From Erysipelotrichales bacterium (GTDB lineage: Bacteria > Bacillota_I > Bacilli_A > RF39 > UBA660): a DNA stretch of 64,000 nucleotides. The position numbers and the translations under genes were made by a program. The notes beneath the pieces are model-generated. The model did not search any database and was not told where the DNA came from. It saw nothing but the letters and a program-made list of their open reading frames with translations. Within the stretch, counting starts at the first letter, position 1. Each line of letters opens with the position of its first letter. Of the stretch, positions 9,570 through 19,375 are shown piece by piece. The stretch lies in assembly GCA_022508565.1 (NCBI GenBank), contig JAFLUY010000002.1:117909-181908 (forward strand), in the 5' to 3' direction.

Positions 9570-12089
9570 ATGTTAGATACTAAATATGATAATAAAAAAA
9601 TAGAAGAAGGAAAATATAAATTTTGGAAAGAAGCAGGGTATTTTAATTCAGGTGATAAAGGTAAAAATCCTTATTCAATAGTAATTCCGCCACCTAATGT
9701 TACCGGCAAATTGCATTTAGGCCATGCTTTAAATGTATCTATTCAAGATATTATAATCCGTTACAAAAGAATGCAAGGTTTTGATTGCATGTGGTTACCA
9801 GGTATGGACCATGCAGCAATCGCAACTGAGGCAAAAGTTGTTAAAAGATTAAAAGATAAAGGAATAGATAAGTACGAATATGGTAGAGAAAAATTCTTGG
9901 ATGCTTGTTGGGATTGGACTCATGAATATGGAGGTAATATTCGTGATCAATGGGCTAAGATGGGAATCTCTGTAGATTATAATAAAGAGAGATTTACTTT
10001 AGATGAAGGATTAAATAAAGCCGTAACAAAAGTATTTGTTGATTACTATAATGAAGGTTTAATCTACCGAGGAGAAAGAATTATCAACTGGGATCCAGTT
10101 GCTAAAACTGCTTTATCAAATGAAGAAGTTATTTATAAAGACGTACAAGGGGCTTTCTATCATTTAAAATACTTTATTGAAGGTACAGATGAATTCTTAG
10201 ATGTTGCAACAACTAGACCAGAAACTTTATTTGGTGATACAGCTGTTGCAGTTAATGAAAATGATGAAAGATATAAAAAGTATGTTGGTAAAAATGTAAT
10301 ACTTCCAATTGTTAATAAAGCAATTCCAATTATTACAGATGAACATGCTGATCCAGAATTTGGAACAGGTGTAGTTAAAATAACTCCAGCTCATGATCCT
10401 AATGACTTTGAAGTAGGTAACCGTCATAACTTAGAAAGAATTGTAGTTATGAATCCAGATGCTACCATGAATGAAAATGCTGGCAAGTATGTTGGTATGA
10501 CTCGTGAAGAATGTAGAGAAGCTTTATTAAAAGATTTAGAACAAGAACGATTACTTATAAGCATTGAACCAATGACTCATTCAGTTGGTCACTCTGAAAG
10601 AACAGATGTTATGGTTGAACCATACTTATCAAAACAATGGTTTGTGCGTATGGGTGATTTATCTAAAAAAGTTTTAGATATGCAAAAAGAAAAGTCTGAA
10701 AAAGTTAACTTTGTACCAGAAAGATTTGAGAAGACATTAACGCATTGGATGGAAATATCTTATGACTGGTGTATTTCTCGTCAACTATGGTGGGGACATA
10801 GAATTCCTGCATGGTATAAAGACGAAGAAGTTTATGTAGGCGAGAAAACTCCTGCTGGTGATGGATGGGTTCAAGATGAAGATGTATTAGATACATGGTT
10901 CTCAAGCGCACTTTGGCCATTCTCAACATTAGGTTGGCCGGAGAATACTGAAGACATGCAAAGGTATTTCCCGAATGATGTTTTAGTAACAGCGTATGAT
11001 ATTATCTTCTTCTGGGTTGCACGTATGGTCTTCCAATCAGAACATATTACAAATAAAGCACCATTTAAAGATTGCATAATTCACGGACTTATTCGTGACA
11101 AGCAAGGAAGAAAGATGTCTAAGTCTTTAGGTAATGGTGTTGATCCTATGGATATGATAGAAAAATATGGAGTAGACGCATTAAGATATTACTTAACAAC
11201 TGATGTAGCTTTAGGAACTGATCTTCGTTTTGATGAAGAAAAACTAACAAGCACATGGAACTATATAAATAAAATTTGGAATGCATCGCGTTTCGTATTA
11301 ATGAATATTGAAGACTTGAATGAAATAACTTTAGATAATTTAACAGATGAAGATAAATGGATTTTAACTAAATACGAAAATGTCTTAAAGAGTACAATTA
11401 AACATATGGAAAAATATGAATTTAATTTAGTAGGCGCAGAAACTTATGAATTCATTTGGGAAGATTTCTGTAGTAACTATATTGAATTTGCTAAATTCAA
11501 TATTGAATCAAACACTACTAAATCAGTTCTTTATACAGTACTTTCTGGCATCTTAAAAATGTTACACCCATTCATGCCATTTGTAACTGAAGAAATTTAT
11601 CAAATGTTACCATTTAAAGATAGTGATTCTATCATGATTAGTTCTTATCCAGAGTATGATAAATCATTAATATTTAAAGAAGAGTCTGGTAGTGTTGAAG
11701 AAAAGATTGAATTTATTAGAAACTTTAGAAATGTTAAAGCTGAAAATAATATTTCTAAAGATGCCAAAGTATTAATAAATACAAATGATGATATTATCAT
11801 TAAATCATTAAAATTATCTGATGTCTTAACAAATCAAAAATTAGATATTAATTCTTACAATGTTAAAGCAGGTTCTATAGAAGCAACAATCTATTTTGAA
11901 AAACAAGTAACAGAAGAAGAATTAAAATTAAAAGAAAAACAAATTAATGATTTGAGAGTCTCAATTGAAAGAAGAAAGAATTTACTTGCGAATGTTAATT
12001 ATGTTGCTAAAGCACCAGGGTCTTTAGTTAATAAAGAAAGAGAAACTTTAGCGAAAGAAGAAGAATTATTAAATAGCCTATTAAGTTAA
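9570..12089 (+). CDS. valS: Valyl-tRNA synthetase
   Basis: [16 protein letters not shown] (HIGH), [12 protein letters not shown] (KMSKS), [16 protein letters not shown]-terminal coiled coil. ATG 9570 after AAAGGGTGAT. Confidence 0.97.
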   Translation: MLDTKYDNKKIEEGKYKFWKEAGYFNSGDKGKNPYSIVIPPPNVTGKLHLGHALNVSIQDIIIRYKRMQGFDCMWLPGMDHAAIATEAKVVKRLKDKGIDKYEYGREKFLDACWDWTHEYGGNIRDQWAKMGISVDYNKERFTLDEGLNKAVTKVFVDYYNEGLIYRGERIINWDPVAKTALSNEEVIYKDVQGAFYHLKYFIEGTDEFLDVATTRPETLFGDTAVAVNENDERYKKYVGKNVILPIVNKAIPIITDEHADPEFGTGVVKITPAHDPNDFEVGNRHNLERIVVMNPDATMNENAGKYVGMTREECREALLKDLEQERLLISIEPMTHSVGHSERTDVMVEPYLSKQWFVRMGDLSKKVLDMQKEKSEKVNFVPERFEKTLTHWMEISYDWCISRQLWWGHRIPAWYKDEEVYVGEKTPAGDGWVQDEDVLDTWFSSALWPFSTLGWPENTEDMQRYFPNDVLVTAYDIIFFWVARMVFQSEHITNKAPFKDCIIHGLIRDKQGRKMSKSLGNGVDPMDMIEKYGVDALRYYLTTDVALGTDLRFDEEKLTSTWNYINKIWNASRFVLMNIEDLNEITLDNLTDEDKWILTKYENVLKSTIKHMEKYEFNLVGAETYEFIWEDFCSNYIEFAKFNIESNTTKSVLYTVLSGILKMLHPFMPFVTEEIYQMLPFKDSDSIMISSYPEYDKSLIFKEESGSVEEKIEFIRNFRNVKAENNISKDAKVLINTNDDIIIKSLKLSDVLTNQKLDINSYNVKAGSIEATIYFEKQVTEEELKLKEKQINDLRVSIERRKNLLANVNYVAKAPGSLVNKERETLAKEEELLNSLLS

Positions 12090-12105
12090 TAGGCTATTTG
12101 ACATT
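12072..12105 (+). terminator. Terminator-like hairpin overlapping valS stop
   Basis: AAATAGCCTATTAA-G-TTAATAGGCTATTT; imperfect U-tract. Confidence 0.55.
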
Positions 12106-12152
12106 TTATTATTATTAATTATAATATTTAAAAAGTTTTGAGGTGAATGCCT

Positions 12153-13034
12153 ATGAAAAAGTTAGAAGAATATGAATTACTAGTAAGTGATGTTTTTTAT
12201 CGTTGTTATCATATACTTGAATATATTAAAATAAAAAGCCCTTTAACTGATTTAGATAAAGAAGCGATTATGGCTACAATAATGACAGCATTAGTTGATA
12301 AAGAACTAATTGATCCAGATCGTGATTCATTAGATTTTGATAATTTATGCATAAGAGAAAATTATCCTACCGGTTATTATTATGAGAAGCATCCTTTTGT
12401 TCAAGGCTTTCCTTTATGGATGAAAGAACAAATGAGAAAATCTGTAGTAGCTATTTCCGGAAGCATGCCTATATCTGTTTCTCTATCAATATATGCCCCA
12501 GGTCAAACTAGATGTGTTTATGATATGAATACAGCTGTTAGCACACTTTTTGATGATTTCACTTTTTACGAAGTAGATTATGATTCTCCGACACGACCAG
12601 GAAAAAGAGCAGAGGATAGACCATTTCTAGAAGTGGAAATAGATGGCGTAGAGTATTTAGTAGATACATTAACAAAGAGATTATTTAGAAGTGATGAATT
12701 TAAACGTAGATATGGCTTTGAAATAAAAGACGTGGTTAGAAAATCTGAATTCAATAAAGAACAAAGAAAAATCTATGAAGAACAAACAACTGTTGTTACA
12801 GATTTTCATAGTTTTGCAATATACTTACATAGCACAGAAGATATGAGAAGATATTCTGAATTATCTCCTTTTTGTGCAGAACACAATTATGAAATAGAAA
12901 AAGCAAAAGAATTATATCCGGAAGTTCCTGTTTTAGTGAGGGAAATAGAAGAAGCAATCCAAAGAGATATGAAACAAAATCCATCTTTATATGAATCTTT
13001 AAAAAAATTAATATTAGGAAATAATGAAAAATAA
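12153..13034 (+). CDS. Hypothetical protein
   Basis: Intact 293-codon ORF, SD GAGGTGA, ATG 12153. Confidence 0.55.
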   Translation: MKKLEEYELLVSDVFYRCYHILEYIKIKSPLTDLDKEAIMATIMTALVDKELIDPDRDSLDFDNLCIRENYPTGYYYEKHPFVQGFPLWMKEQMRKSVVAISGSMPISVSLSIYAPGQTRCVYDMNTAVSTLFDDFTFYEVDYDSPTRPGKRAEDRPFLEVEIDGVEYLVDTLTKRLFRSDEFKRRYGFEIKDVVRKSEFNKEQRKIYEEQTTVVTDFHSFAIYLHSTEDMRRYSELSPFCAEHNYEIEKAKELYPEVPVLVREIEEAIQRDMKQNPSLYESLKKLILGNNEK

Positions 13035-13063
13035 AACTAACTAGTTATCTAGTTAGTTTTTAT
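13033..13063. terminator. Bidirectional terminator between convergent genes
   Basis: AAAACTAACTAG-TTAT-CTAGTTAGTTTT. Confidence 0.8.
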
Positions 13064-13854
13064 GTTAATTTAGGTTTATTTTGTTTATAAGCATCATAAT
13101 ATTTTCTTACATAACCTGCAACTCTATCTAAATCTTCATCAATCATTGCTTGATTTACTGAATCTGGATCATTACTATTTAAGATATCTAAATAAACACC
13201 ATTAATATCTATAAACATTTTAAATGCATTAATTAAGAATTTGGCAGCTTCATTAATAGCTCTTTCTTCATCTTTAAATCTATTAATCCATTTTGTTATC
13301 TGTCTTATCATAAAGTGTTGATTTATTTCAACATTATAAGTATTATATTCATCCATAAAGAATGGATTAAAGCTACTTAGTAATTCTAAATCATCTTCAT
13401 CTAAACACTTAAACATTTCAACTTTTAAAAATGCCGAAGCATCCATAAATTCAAAAGTTGCATCTAAGAATTTATTAATTGTCATTCTATTTGTTAAAAG
13501 TAAACTAAAATCATTTTTCTCAATCGCTCTTAGTATTTGTTTAAAAAATACTCTATCACTATCGGATATAATATCTAAAGCACTTTCACGATTTAGTTTT
13601 AAATACAAATCTTGAACTAAAATAGCTTGAAACATTTGGTTTGTTAATATATTTCTGCTTTTTACTAGCTCTCTATATTGTGGATTCATATTGACGAATA
13701 TATAATCTAATCCAATATTAGGATCCCCTTGAAAATACATAGACATAGCGATTGCTATTTTTTGATTTAAATCATTAACTGGTATACCAATATTATTATT
13801 AGCAAGCATAACACACATTACTTTAAGCATATCTCTGTAAACTTTATTATTCAT
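13060..13854 (-). CDS. Hypothetical protein
   Basis: Intact minus-strand ORF; GAGGGG SD upstream of ATG (13854). Confidence 0.55.
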   Translation of the reverse strand: MNNKVYRDMLKVMCVMLANNNIGIPVNDLNQKIAIAMSMYFQGDPNIGLDYIFVNMNPQYRELVKSRNILTNQMFQAILVQDLYLKLNRESALDIISDSDRVFFKQILRAIEKNDFSLLLTNRMTINKFLDATFEFMDASAFLKVEMFKCLDEDDLELLSSFNPFFMDEYNTYNVEINQHFMIRQITKWINRFKDEERAINEAAKFLINAFKMFIDINGVYLDILNSNDPDSVNQAMIDEDLDRVAGYVRKYYDAYKQNKPKLT

Positions 13855-13990
13855 GTGAATCAACCCCTCACAAGTAGCTAATATTTTATTATATTTTCTT
13901 ATTTATGTCAAAAATGAAATAATTTAGGCAAATACACATTGAATTTATGGTACAATTGTAGTAGATTAGAAAAAAGAAAGAGGTTTTGTT

Positions 13991-15487
13991 ATGGAAAGAA
14001 AATTAACTGATCAAGAATTAGTAAGAAGAGAAAAAATGAACAAAATCCGTGAGGCAAATATAGATCCGTTTGGACAGAGATTTGATAGAACAGATTTTGC
14101 TTCAGATATAAAAGAAAAATATAAAGATATACCACATGAGGACTTTGATGCTATGAATGATACTGCAACAGTTGCAGGAAGAATCATGTTTATAAGAAAA
14201 ATGGGTAAAGCATCATTCTTCAGTATTAAAGACAAAACAGATAAAATACAAATTTATATTTCAATAAATGATATTGGTGAAGAAGCTTATAATTTATTTA
14301 AAACTGCTGATATCGGTGATATCGTTGGTGTAAGTGGAAAAATAATGAAGACTCAAACAGGAGAAGTTACAATTAAATGTTTAGAGTATACTCATTTAGT
14401 TAAGGCTCTTCGTCCACTTCCAGAAAAATTCCATGGTTTAACAGATGTTGAAGAAAGATATAGAAGAAGATATGTTGATTTAATCATGAATGATGATTCA
14501 ATGCGTGTAGCAATGATGAGACCAAAGATTATTAGATGTATTCAAAACTTCTTGGATAATTTAGGTTTTATTGAAGTTGAAACACCAATTCTAACAACTC
14601 TTTTAACTGGTGCAGCAGCAAGACCATTTGTTACTCACCATAATACACAAGATTTAGATATGTATTTACGTATTGCACTTGAATTAAATTTAAAGAGATT
14701 ACTAGTTGGTGGTATGGAATCAGTTTATGAAATAGGTAGAACATTCCGTAATGAAGGAATGGATACTCAACATAATCCAGAATTTACCATGATGGAAGTA
14801 TATCAAGCATATTCTAATTTAGAAGGAATGATGGATTTAACAGAAAGTATGTATCAAACTATAGCTGAAAATGTATGTAATAAAACAACATTTAACTATT
14901 TAGGTCATGAAATTGATCTATCTGGAAAATGGAAAAGAATCTCAATGGTGGATTCAATTAAAGAAGTTACTGGTATAGACTTTAAAAAAGAAATGACTGT
15001 TGATGAAGCATTAAAGTTAGCAGCTGAACACAATATTGAAGTAGAAGCACATGAACATACAGTTGGTCATATAATCAATTTATTCTTTGAGCATTATGTT
15101 GAAGAAACCTTAATTCAACCAACATTCCTTTATGGACATCCAGTTGAAATATCTCCATTAACTAAGAAGAATCCTGAAGATCCAAGATTCGTTGATAGAT
15201 TTGAGCTTTTCATATCTGGACATGAATGTGCAAATGCTTATACAGAATTAAATGATCCAATTGATCAATTAGAAAGATTCGAAGAACAAGTAAAAGAAAA
15301 AGAACTTGGTAATGATGAAGCAAATGATATCGATTATGATTTCATTGAAGCATTAGAATATGGAATGCCTCCAGCTGGTGGTATAGGTTATGGAATTGAT
15401 AGAATGATCATGTTATTTACAGAGTCAGATTCTGTAAGAGACGTTTTATTATTCCCAACAATGAAACCATTAAATAAAGATAACTAA
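13991..15487 (+). CDS. lysS: Lysyl-tRNA synthetase (class II)
   Basis: [68 protein letters not shown]. Confidence 0.97.
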   Translation: MERKLTDQELVRREKMNKIREANIDPFGQRFDRTDFASDIKEKYKDIPHEDFDAMNDTATVAGRIMFIRKMGKASFFSIKDKTDKIQIYISINDIGEEAYNLFKTADIGDIVGVSGKIMKTQTGEVTIKCLEYTHLVKALRPLPEKFHGLTDVEERYRRRYVDLIMNDDSMRVAMMRPKIIRCIQNFLDNLGFIEVETPILTTLLTGAAARPFVTHHNTQDLDMYLRIALELNLKRLLVGGMESVYEIGRTFRNEGMDTQHNPEFTMMEVYQAYSNLEGMMDLTESMYQTIAENVCNKTTFNYLGHEIDLSGKWKRISMVDSIKEVTGIDFKKEMTVDEALKLAAEHNIEVEAHEHTVGHIINLFFEHYVEETLIQPTFLYGHPVEISPLTKKNPEDPRFVDRFELFISGHECANAYTELNDPIDQLERFEEQVKEKELGNDEANDIDYDFIEALEYGMPPAGGIGYGIDRMIMLFTESDSVRDVLLFPTMKPLNKDN

Positions 15488-15518
15488 AATAGTCAAAAAA
15501 TAATTTGACTATTTTTTA
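15486..15518 (+). terminator. Rho-independent terminator after lysS
   Basis: AAAATAGTCAAA...TTTGACTATTTTTT. Confidence 0.85.
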
Positions 15519-15524
15519 TACCTC

Positions 15525-15552
15525 TTGACAAAGCTGTTTTAAAGGTGTAATA
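15525..15552 (+). promoter_or_regulatory. SigA-type promoter for the RSH leader
   Basis: TTGACA (15525-15530), 16-nt spacer, TAATAT (15547-15552). Confidence 0.7.
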
Positions 15553-15580
15553 TTCATTTAACAATTATTTGGAGGGGCAG

Positions 15581-15652
15581 TATGGTAAGAAGTATTTGTT
15601 TTATTAATTTTATAATATTTCACACAAATACTTTTTATCTTGCCTTAAATTA
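15581..15652 (+). CDS. Short leader ORF, 23 aa (MVRSICFINFIIFHTNTFYLALN); candidate leader peptide
   Basis: Strong SD GGAGGGG 6-7 nt before ATG, stop at 15650-15652 immediately before a terminator hairpin; not in the supplied track. Confidence 0.45.
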
Positions 15653-15678
15653 AACGATAGTTAAATACTATCGTTTTT
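15652..15678 (+). terminator. Premature terminator / attenuator between sORF and RSH gene
   Basis: AACGATAGT-TTAAAT-ACTATCGTT + T-run, 27 nt before the RSH start. Confidence 0.75.
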
Positions 15679-15704
15679 TGTACCTTAAAAGGAGTTGAAG
15701 TAAA

Positions 15705-17156
15705 ATGGGTATTGAAACATTATTAAACATTATTAAAGATTATGCACCACAAGATAAACAATTAATTATTCGTGCTTATGAATTTGCAAACTCTGTTCAT
15801 CGAGGTGTTTTAAGAAAAAGTGGGGAACCTTATATTATTCATCCAATTGCTGTTGCTTGTATTTTAGCCGAGATGCATGCAGACGTTGATACAATATGTG
15901 CGGGTCTTTTACATGATGTTATTGAAGATGGTAAAGGAATAACAAAAGAATATCTTGCAGAGTTATTTAATCCAACGATTGCATATCTTGTTGATGGTGT
16001 AACTAAGTTACCTAAATTTGGAGATCAAAAGAGCAAAGGAGAAACTGATGCATTCAATAGAAGAAAAATGATTGAAATGTTCATCTTAGATATAAGAATA
16101 TTTATTATAAAACTTGCAGATAGATTGCATAATATGCGTACACTAGAGTATCATAAACCAAATAAGCAAATTGAAAATGCTCAAGAAACAAGAGATATAT
16201 TTGTACCTTTTGCACACAAAGTTGGAGCTTATGAATTTAAACATGAACTTGAAGATTTATCTTTTAAATATTTAGAACCAGCAAATTATTCTTTAATGCA
16301 AAAATATGTTGAAAATGCCAGTAAAGAAAATTTTGATGTTATTGAATCTGCAATATGCCAAGTTTCTCAAATGTTAAATTCTAACAATATACCATTTGAC
16401 ATTAAACTAAAATTTAAAAGCCTATACGGGTTATATAGAAAACTAAGTAGATATGATGGAGACTTATCAAAAATACATGATTTAATTACTATTACAGTTT
16501 TACTTGAAGATATGGAAAAATGTTATTATCTTAGAGATCAAATCAATATGATTTTTGATACTGTACCAGAAAAATCTAAAGATTATATTATAAGACCTAA
16601 ATCCAATTTATATAGTTCATTACATACAACTGTAATGGCACCAAATAATCAAATGATTCAATTTAAAATAAATACAGAGAAAATGCATTTAATAAATAGT
16701 TATGGTATAAGTGCTTACTGGGATTTACATAAATTTAATTATGCACCAGAACATATGCAAGAAGATGTTAAGAAAATGCCTTTCTATAATGACTTACAAG
16801 AACTTATGACTTCTAATTTAAAAAATGAAGAATTTAATGAACAAGTGCAAGCAGATATTTTATCTGATACACTTTATTTAAAAACTCCAGAAGGAGACAC
16901 AATTGAACTTCCGATAGGCTCAACACCTGTTGACTTCGCTTATAAGATTCATGCTGATATAGGTAATGGAATAATATCTGCTATAGTAAATGGTGAAAGA
17001 GTTCCATTAGATTATGAATTACAACCAGATGACAATGTTCATATCAATTTTGATAATAATTTATACGGCCCAAGAGTTGATACATTAAATATGTGTAAAA
17101 CTAAAAAGGCCAAAAGAAAAATTAGAGAATATCGTGAGAACTGCAAGAAATATTAA
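15705..17156 (+). CDS. RelA/SpoT-homologue (HD hydrolase + RelA_SpoT + TGS), short form
   Basis: HPIAVACILAEMHADVDTICAGLLHDVIED and KLADRLHNMRTL (HD), YSSLHTTV (synthetase fold), TPEGDTIELPIGSTPVDFAYKIHADIG (TGS); ends after TGS. Confidence 0.88.
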   Translation: MGIETLLNIIKDYAPQDKQLIIRAYEFANSVHRGVLRKSGEPYIIHPIAVACILAEMHADVDTICAGLLHDVIEDGKGITKEYLAELFNPTIAYLVDGVTKLPKFGDQKSKGETDAFNRRKMIEMFILDIRIFIIKLADRLHNMRTLEYHKPNKQIENAQETRDIFVPFAHKVGAYEFKHELEDLSFKYLEPANYSLMQKYVENASKENFDVIESAICQVSQMLNSNNIPFDIKLKFKSLYGLYRKLSRYDGDLSKIHDLITITVLLEDMEKCYYLRDQINMIFDTVPEKSKDYIIRPKSNLYSSLHTTVMAPNNQMIQFKINTEKMHLINSYGISAYWDLHKFNYAPEHMQEDVKKMPFYNDLQELMTSNLKNEEFNEQVQADILSDTLYLKTPEGDTIELPIGSTPVDFAYKIHADIGNGIISAIVNGERVPLDYELQPDDNVHINFDNNLYGPRVDTLNMCKTKKAKRKIREYRENCKKY

Positions 17157-17170
17157 ATCTTGCGGTTTTT
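17139..17170 (+). terminator. Rho-independent terminator
   Basis: AACTGCAAGA...TCTTGCGGTTTTT. Confidence 0.75.
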
Positions 17171-17265
17171 ATTTATCTTATAACCTCAGTAATTAAATGA
17201 ATATAATAACTTTTAGAAACATATAGTAGTATTCTTTGATAAACTTAGATAAATGAGGTTTTATT

Positions 17266-18351
17266 ATGGACGAAAAAATGGATCAAAAGAAAACAGGACA
17301 ATTTATTGCTGAACTGAGAAAAGCCAAAGGTTTAACTCAGCAACAACTAGCTGATAAATTATATATTGGTAGAGAAGCAGTTAGTAAATGGGAAAGAGGA
17401 GTAGGTTATCCTGGTATAACTTTCTTATTAGATTTAAGTGAAGAATTTGATGTTTCTGTAAATGAGATATTATATGGTGAAAGAATTACTGAAGAAAATA
17501 AAGAAGAAGTAGAAAAAGCAGCTTTAACTTTATATGATAGAACAAGAAAGAAAGTAACTAAGTTAAGAAAATTAATTCTTATATCAGTTCTTGCATTTAT
17601 CTTTATCTATTTTGTAAGTTATTTCTTCTATAACTATAATTCAATACATGTTTATATAACAAACTCACCAGGTGAAAATTTTATAATTGATCAAGGAATT
17701 ATTCTTGCCGCAAAAGATCAATTATATTTTAAATTAGGTAATATAAATAATTTAACTGGAGAAGAAATAAATAATATAGATTTATTATATAAAGATAAAG
17801 ATGAATACATTAGAATATTAAATGTAGATCAGTTTAAAGAAGTAATAATAGATTTAAATGAATATCAAAGTATTACGAAAAATAAGACAATGTCTAAAGT
17901 ACTAGATGATTTATATGTTGAGATTAGGTCAGATAATATAAAAGATATTCAAAAGTTAGATGTAAGGTTAGATTATAAAAATGACTTTTTATTTACTGCA
18001 GATACAATAGATGAAGGAATGTTAGACAATACTGATTATGAGCGTAGTCTTTCAAATACAAATAATTATTCTATTTATAAGGCAAAAGAAAAATTTAAAT
18101 TAAAAAATGGAGAGTATATATATAATTTTAAATACGATGATAAAACATATAAATGTATATTTGAGGAAGATGTTATATCGTGTGATGATGGTAAAACAGA
18201 AATAATATATGATTTTTCGTTTGACGTATATACTTTTCATTTAAACAAAGAAAAAACAATTTTTTCTAACAAAGACAATACTTGTATTTCCGGCGAATGT
18301 AACAAAGTAAAAAATATTATAAAAATATTTGAAGATAATGTTTTAAACTAG
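17266..18351 (+). CDS. XRE-family HTH regulator with TM segment and C-terminal extracytoplasmic domain
   Basis: IAELRKAKGLTQQQLADKLYIGREAVSKWERGVGYP (HTH), then LRKLILISVLAFIFIYFVSYFF (TM). Confidence 0.85.
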   Translation: MDEKMDQKKTGQFIAELRKAKGLTQQQLADKLYIGREAVSKWERGVGYPGITFLLDLSEEFDVSVNEILYGERITEENKEEVEKAALTLYDRTRKKVTKLRKLILISVLAFIFIYFVSYFFYNYNSIHVYITNSPGENFIIDQGIILAAKDQLYFKLGNINNLTGEEINNIDLLYKDKDEYIRILNVDQFKEVIIDLNEYQSITKNKTMSKVLDDLYVEIRSDNIKDIQKLDVRLDYKNDFLFTADTIDEGMLDNTDYERSLSNTNNYSIYKAKEKFKLKNGEYIYNFKYDDKTYKCIFEEDVISCDDGKTEIIYDFSFDVYTFHLNKEKTIFSNKDNTCISGECNKVKNIIKIFEDNVLN

Positions 18352-18364
18352 TGGGCAACTCCGG

Positions 18365-18409
18365 TCCTAAAAATAATAAGATATATATCTTATTATTTTT
18401 TTTAGGAGG
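18365..18409 (+). promoter_or_regulatory. Long hairpin sequestering the SD of 18419 (also terminator-like)
   Basis: TCCTAAAAATAATAAGA...TCTTATTATTTTTTTTAGGA; right arm includes the first part of SD AGGAGG. Confidence 0.65.
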
Positions 18410-18418
18410 AGTAAACAT

Positions 18419-19186
18419 ATGAAAAAGAATGTTTTAAAAGTTATGATTATTATGTTAGTTTTTTTTAGCACAAGTGTAAAAGCTGATTCAAATTATGAAG
18501 TTTTCTACACAAACAACAATGGTTTAGAATTTACAGAATTTCAATATAGTACACTAGTTGATATTTTAGATGCAGAAAAAGTTACTAATTTAACTGAAGA
18601 GGAATATAATTATTTTGAAGTTGAAAACATGATTGAAGGGCAATATGAATATACAACACAAGAGTTTTATGTTCATGAAACTCCAATGACTTCTGGCGTT
18701 ATGCCTTTAGCATATTATGAAACAACTTCAAAAAGATTAACTTTATCAAAAACTTGCTCTTCATCATCTTATTGTACAATGTCATCAACGCTAACATGGA
18801 AAAAGACACCAGCTGTAACAAGTTATGATGTAATCGGTGTAAGATTAGTTAATACATCATTTTATGATAGTACTAACGATTTTCTATATTCATATGGAAG
18901 TACTACTACTACAAATTATACTGGAACAAAAAGAACTTCCGAAGGCGTTGGTGTTGTAGTTAAGATAAGTAGCAATATTAATTATGTATCTCATAAATGC
19001 AGAGTAAAACCAACATCAAATGGTGTAGTATATGCATCATATCAACATGCTGTAAAAGATATAACATTCGCTAAAGCAATAGATTTCACATTCTCAGGAA
19101 CAGGATATGGTTCTGTATTCGTTTGGCCATCATCTTATGGAACAATATATGATAAAATGGGTGGAGCGAGCGTAAATCTTGCTTGA
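18419..19186 (+). CDS. Exported hypothetical protein
   Basis: Signal peptide MKKNVLKVMIIMLVFFSTSVKA; SD AGGAGGAG. Confidence 0.65.
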   Translation: MKKNVLKVMIIMLVFFSTSVKADSNYEVFYTNNNGLEFTEFQYSTLVDILDAEKVTNLTEEEYNYFEVENMIEGQYEYTTQEFYVHETPMTSGVMPLAYYETTSKRLTLSKTCSSSSYCTMSSTLTWKKTPAVTSYDVIGVRLVNTSFYDSTNDFLYSYGSTTTTNYTGTKRTSEGVGVVVKISSNINYVSHKCRVKPTSNGVVYASYQHAVKDITFAKAIDFTFSGTGYGSVFVWPSSYGTIYDKMGGASVNLA

Positions 19187-19212
19187 GATGAAAATAAACA
19201 AATAATCATAAC

Positions 19213-19244
19213 TAAAGAGGATACCCCTGAAGGTATTCTTTTTC
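19213..19244 (+). terminator. Rho-independent terminator
   Basis: AAAGAGGATACC-CCTGAA-GGTATTCTTTTT with one bulge. Confidence 0.65.
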
Positions 19245-19256
19245 ATTTAAAAAAAC

Positions 19257-19284
19257 TTGCATTATTTAAAAAATGTATTATAAT
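19257..19284 (+). promoter_or_regulatory. SigA-type promoter of the ABC operon
   Basis: TTGCAT, 16-nt spacer, TATAAT. Confidence 0.6.
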
Positions 19285-19306
19285 TAATTGTGACATTTTA
19301 CAAAAG

Positions 19307-19351
19307 AGCTGAATACTCTACGGGCAACCAAAAAGAGTATCCGGCTTTTTT
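19307..19351 (+). promoter_or_regulatory. Leader terminator/attenuator before ABC-2 exporter
   Basis: AGCTGAATACTCT / AGAGTATCCGGCT (one mismatch), 14-nt loop ACGGGCAACCAAAA, then TTTTTT; lies between promoter and first gene. Confidence 0.7.
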
Positions 19352-19375
19352 GCGTGGAAGGGAGTGAAATTAAAA

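Noticed and set aside
19307-19351. Assigning the ABC leader to a named small riboswitch class
   Set aside because: I could not match a consensus reliably by eye; left as an unnamed attenuator candidate.
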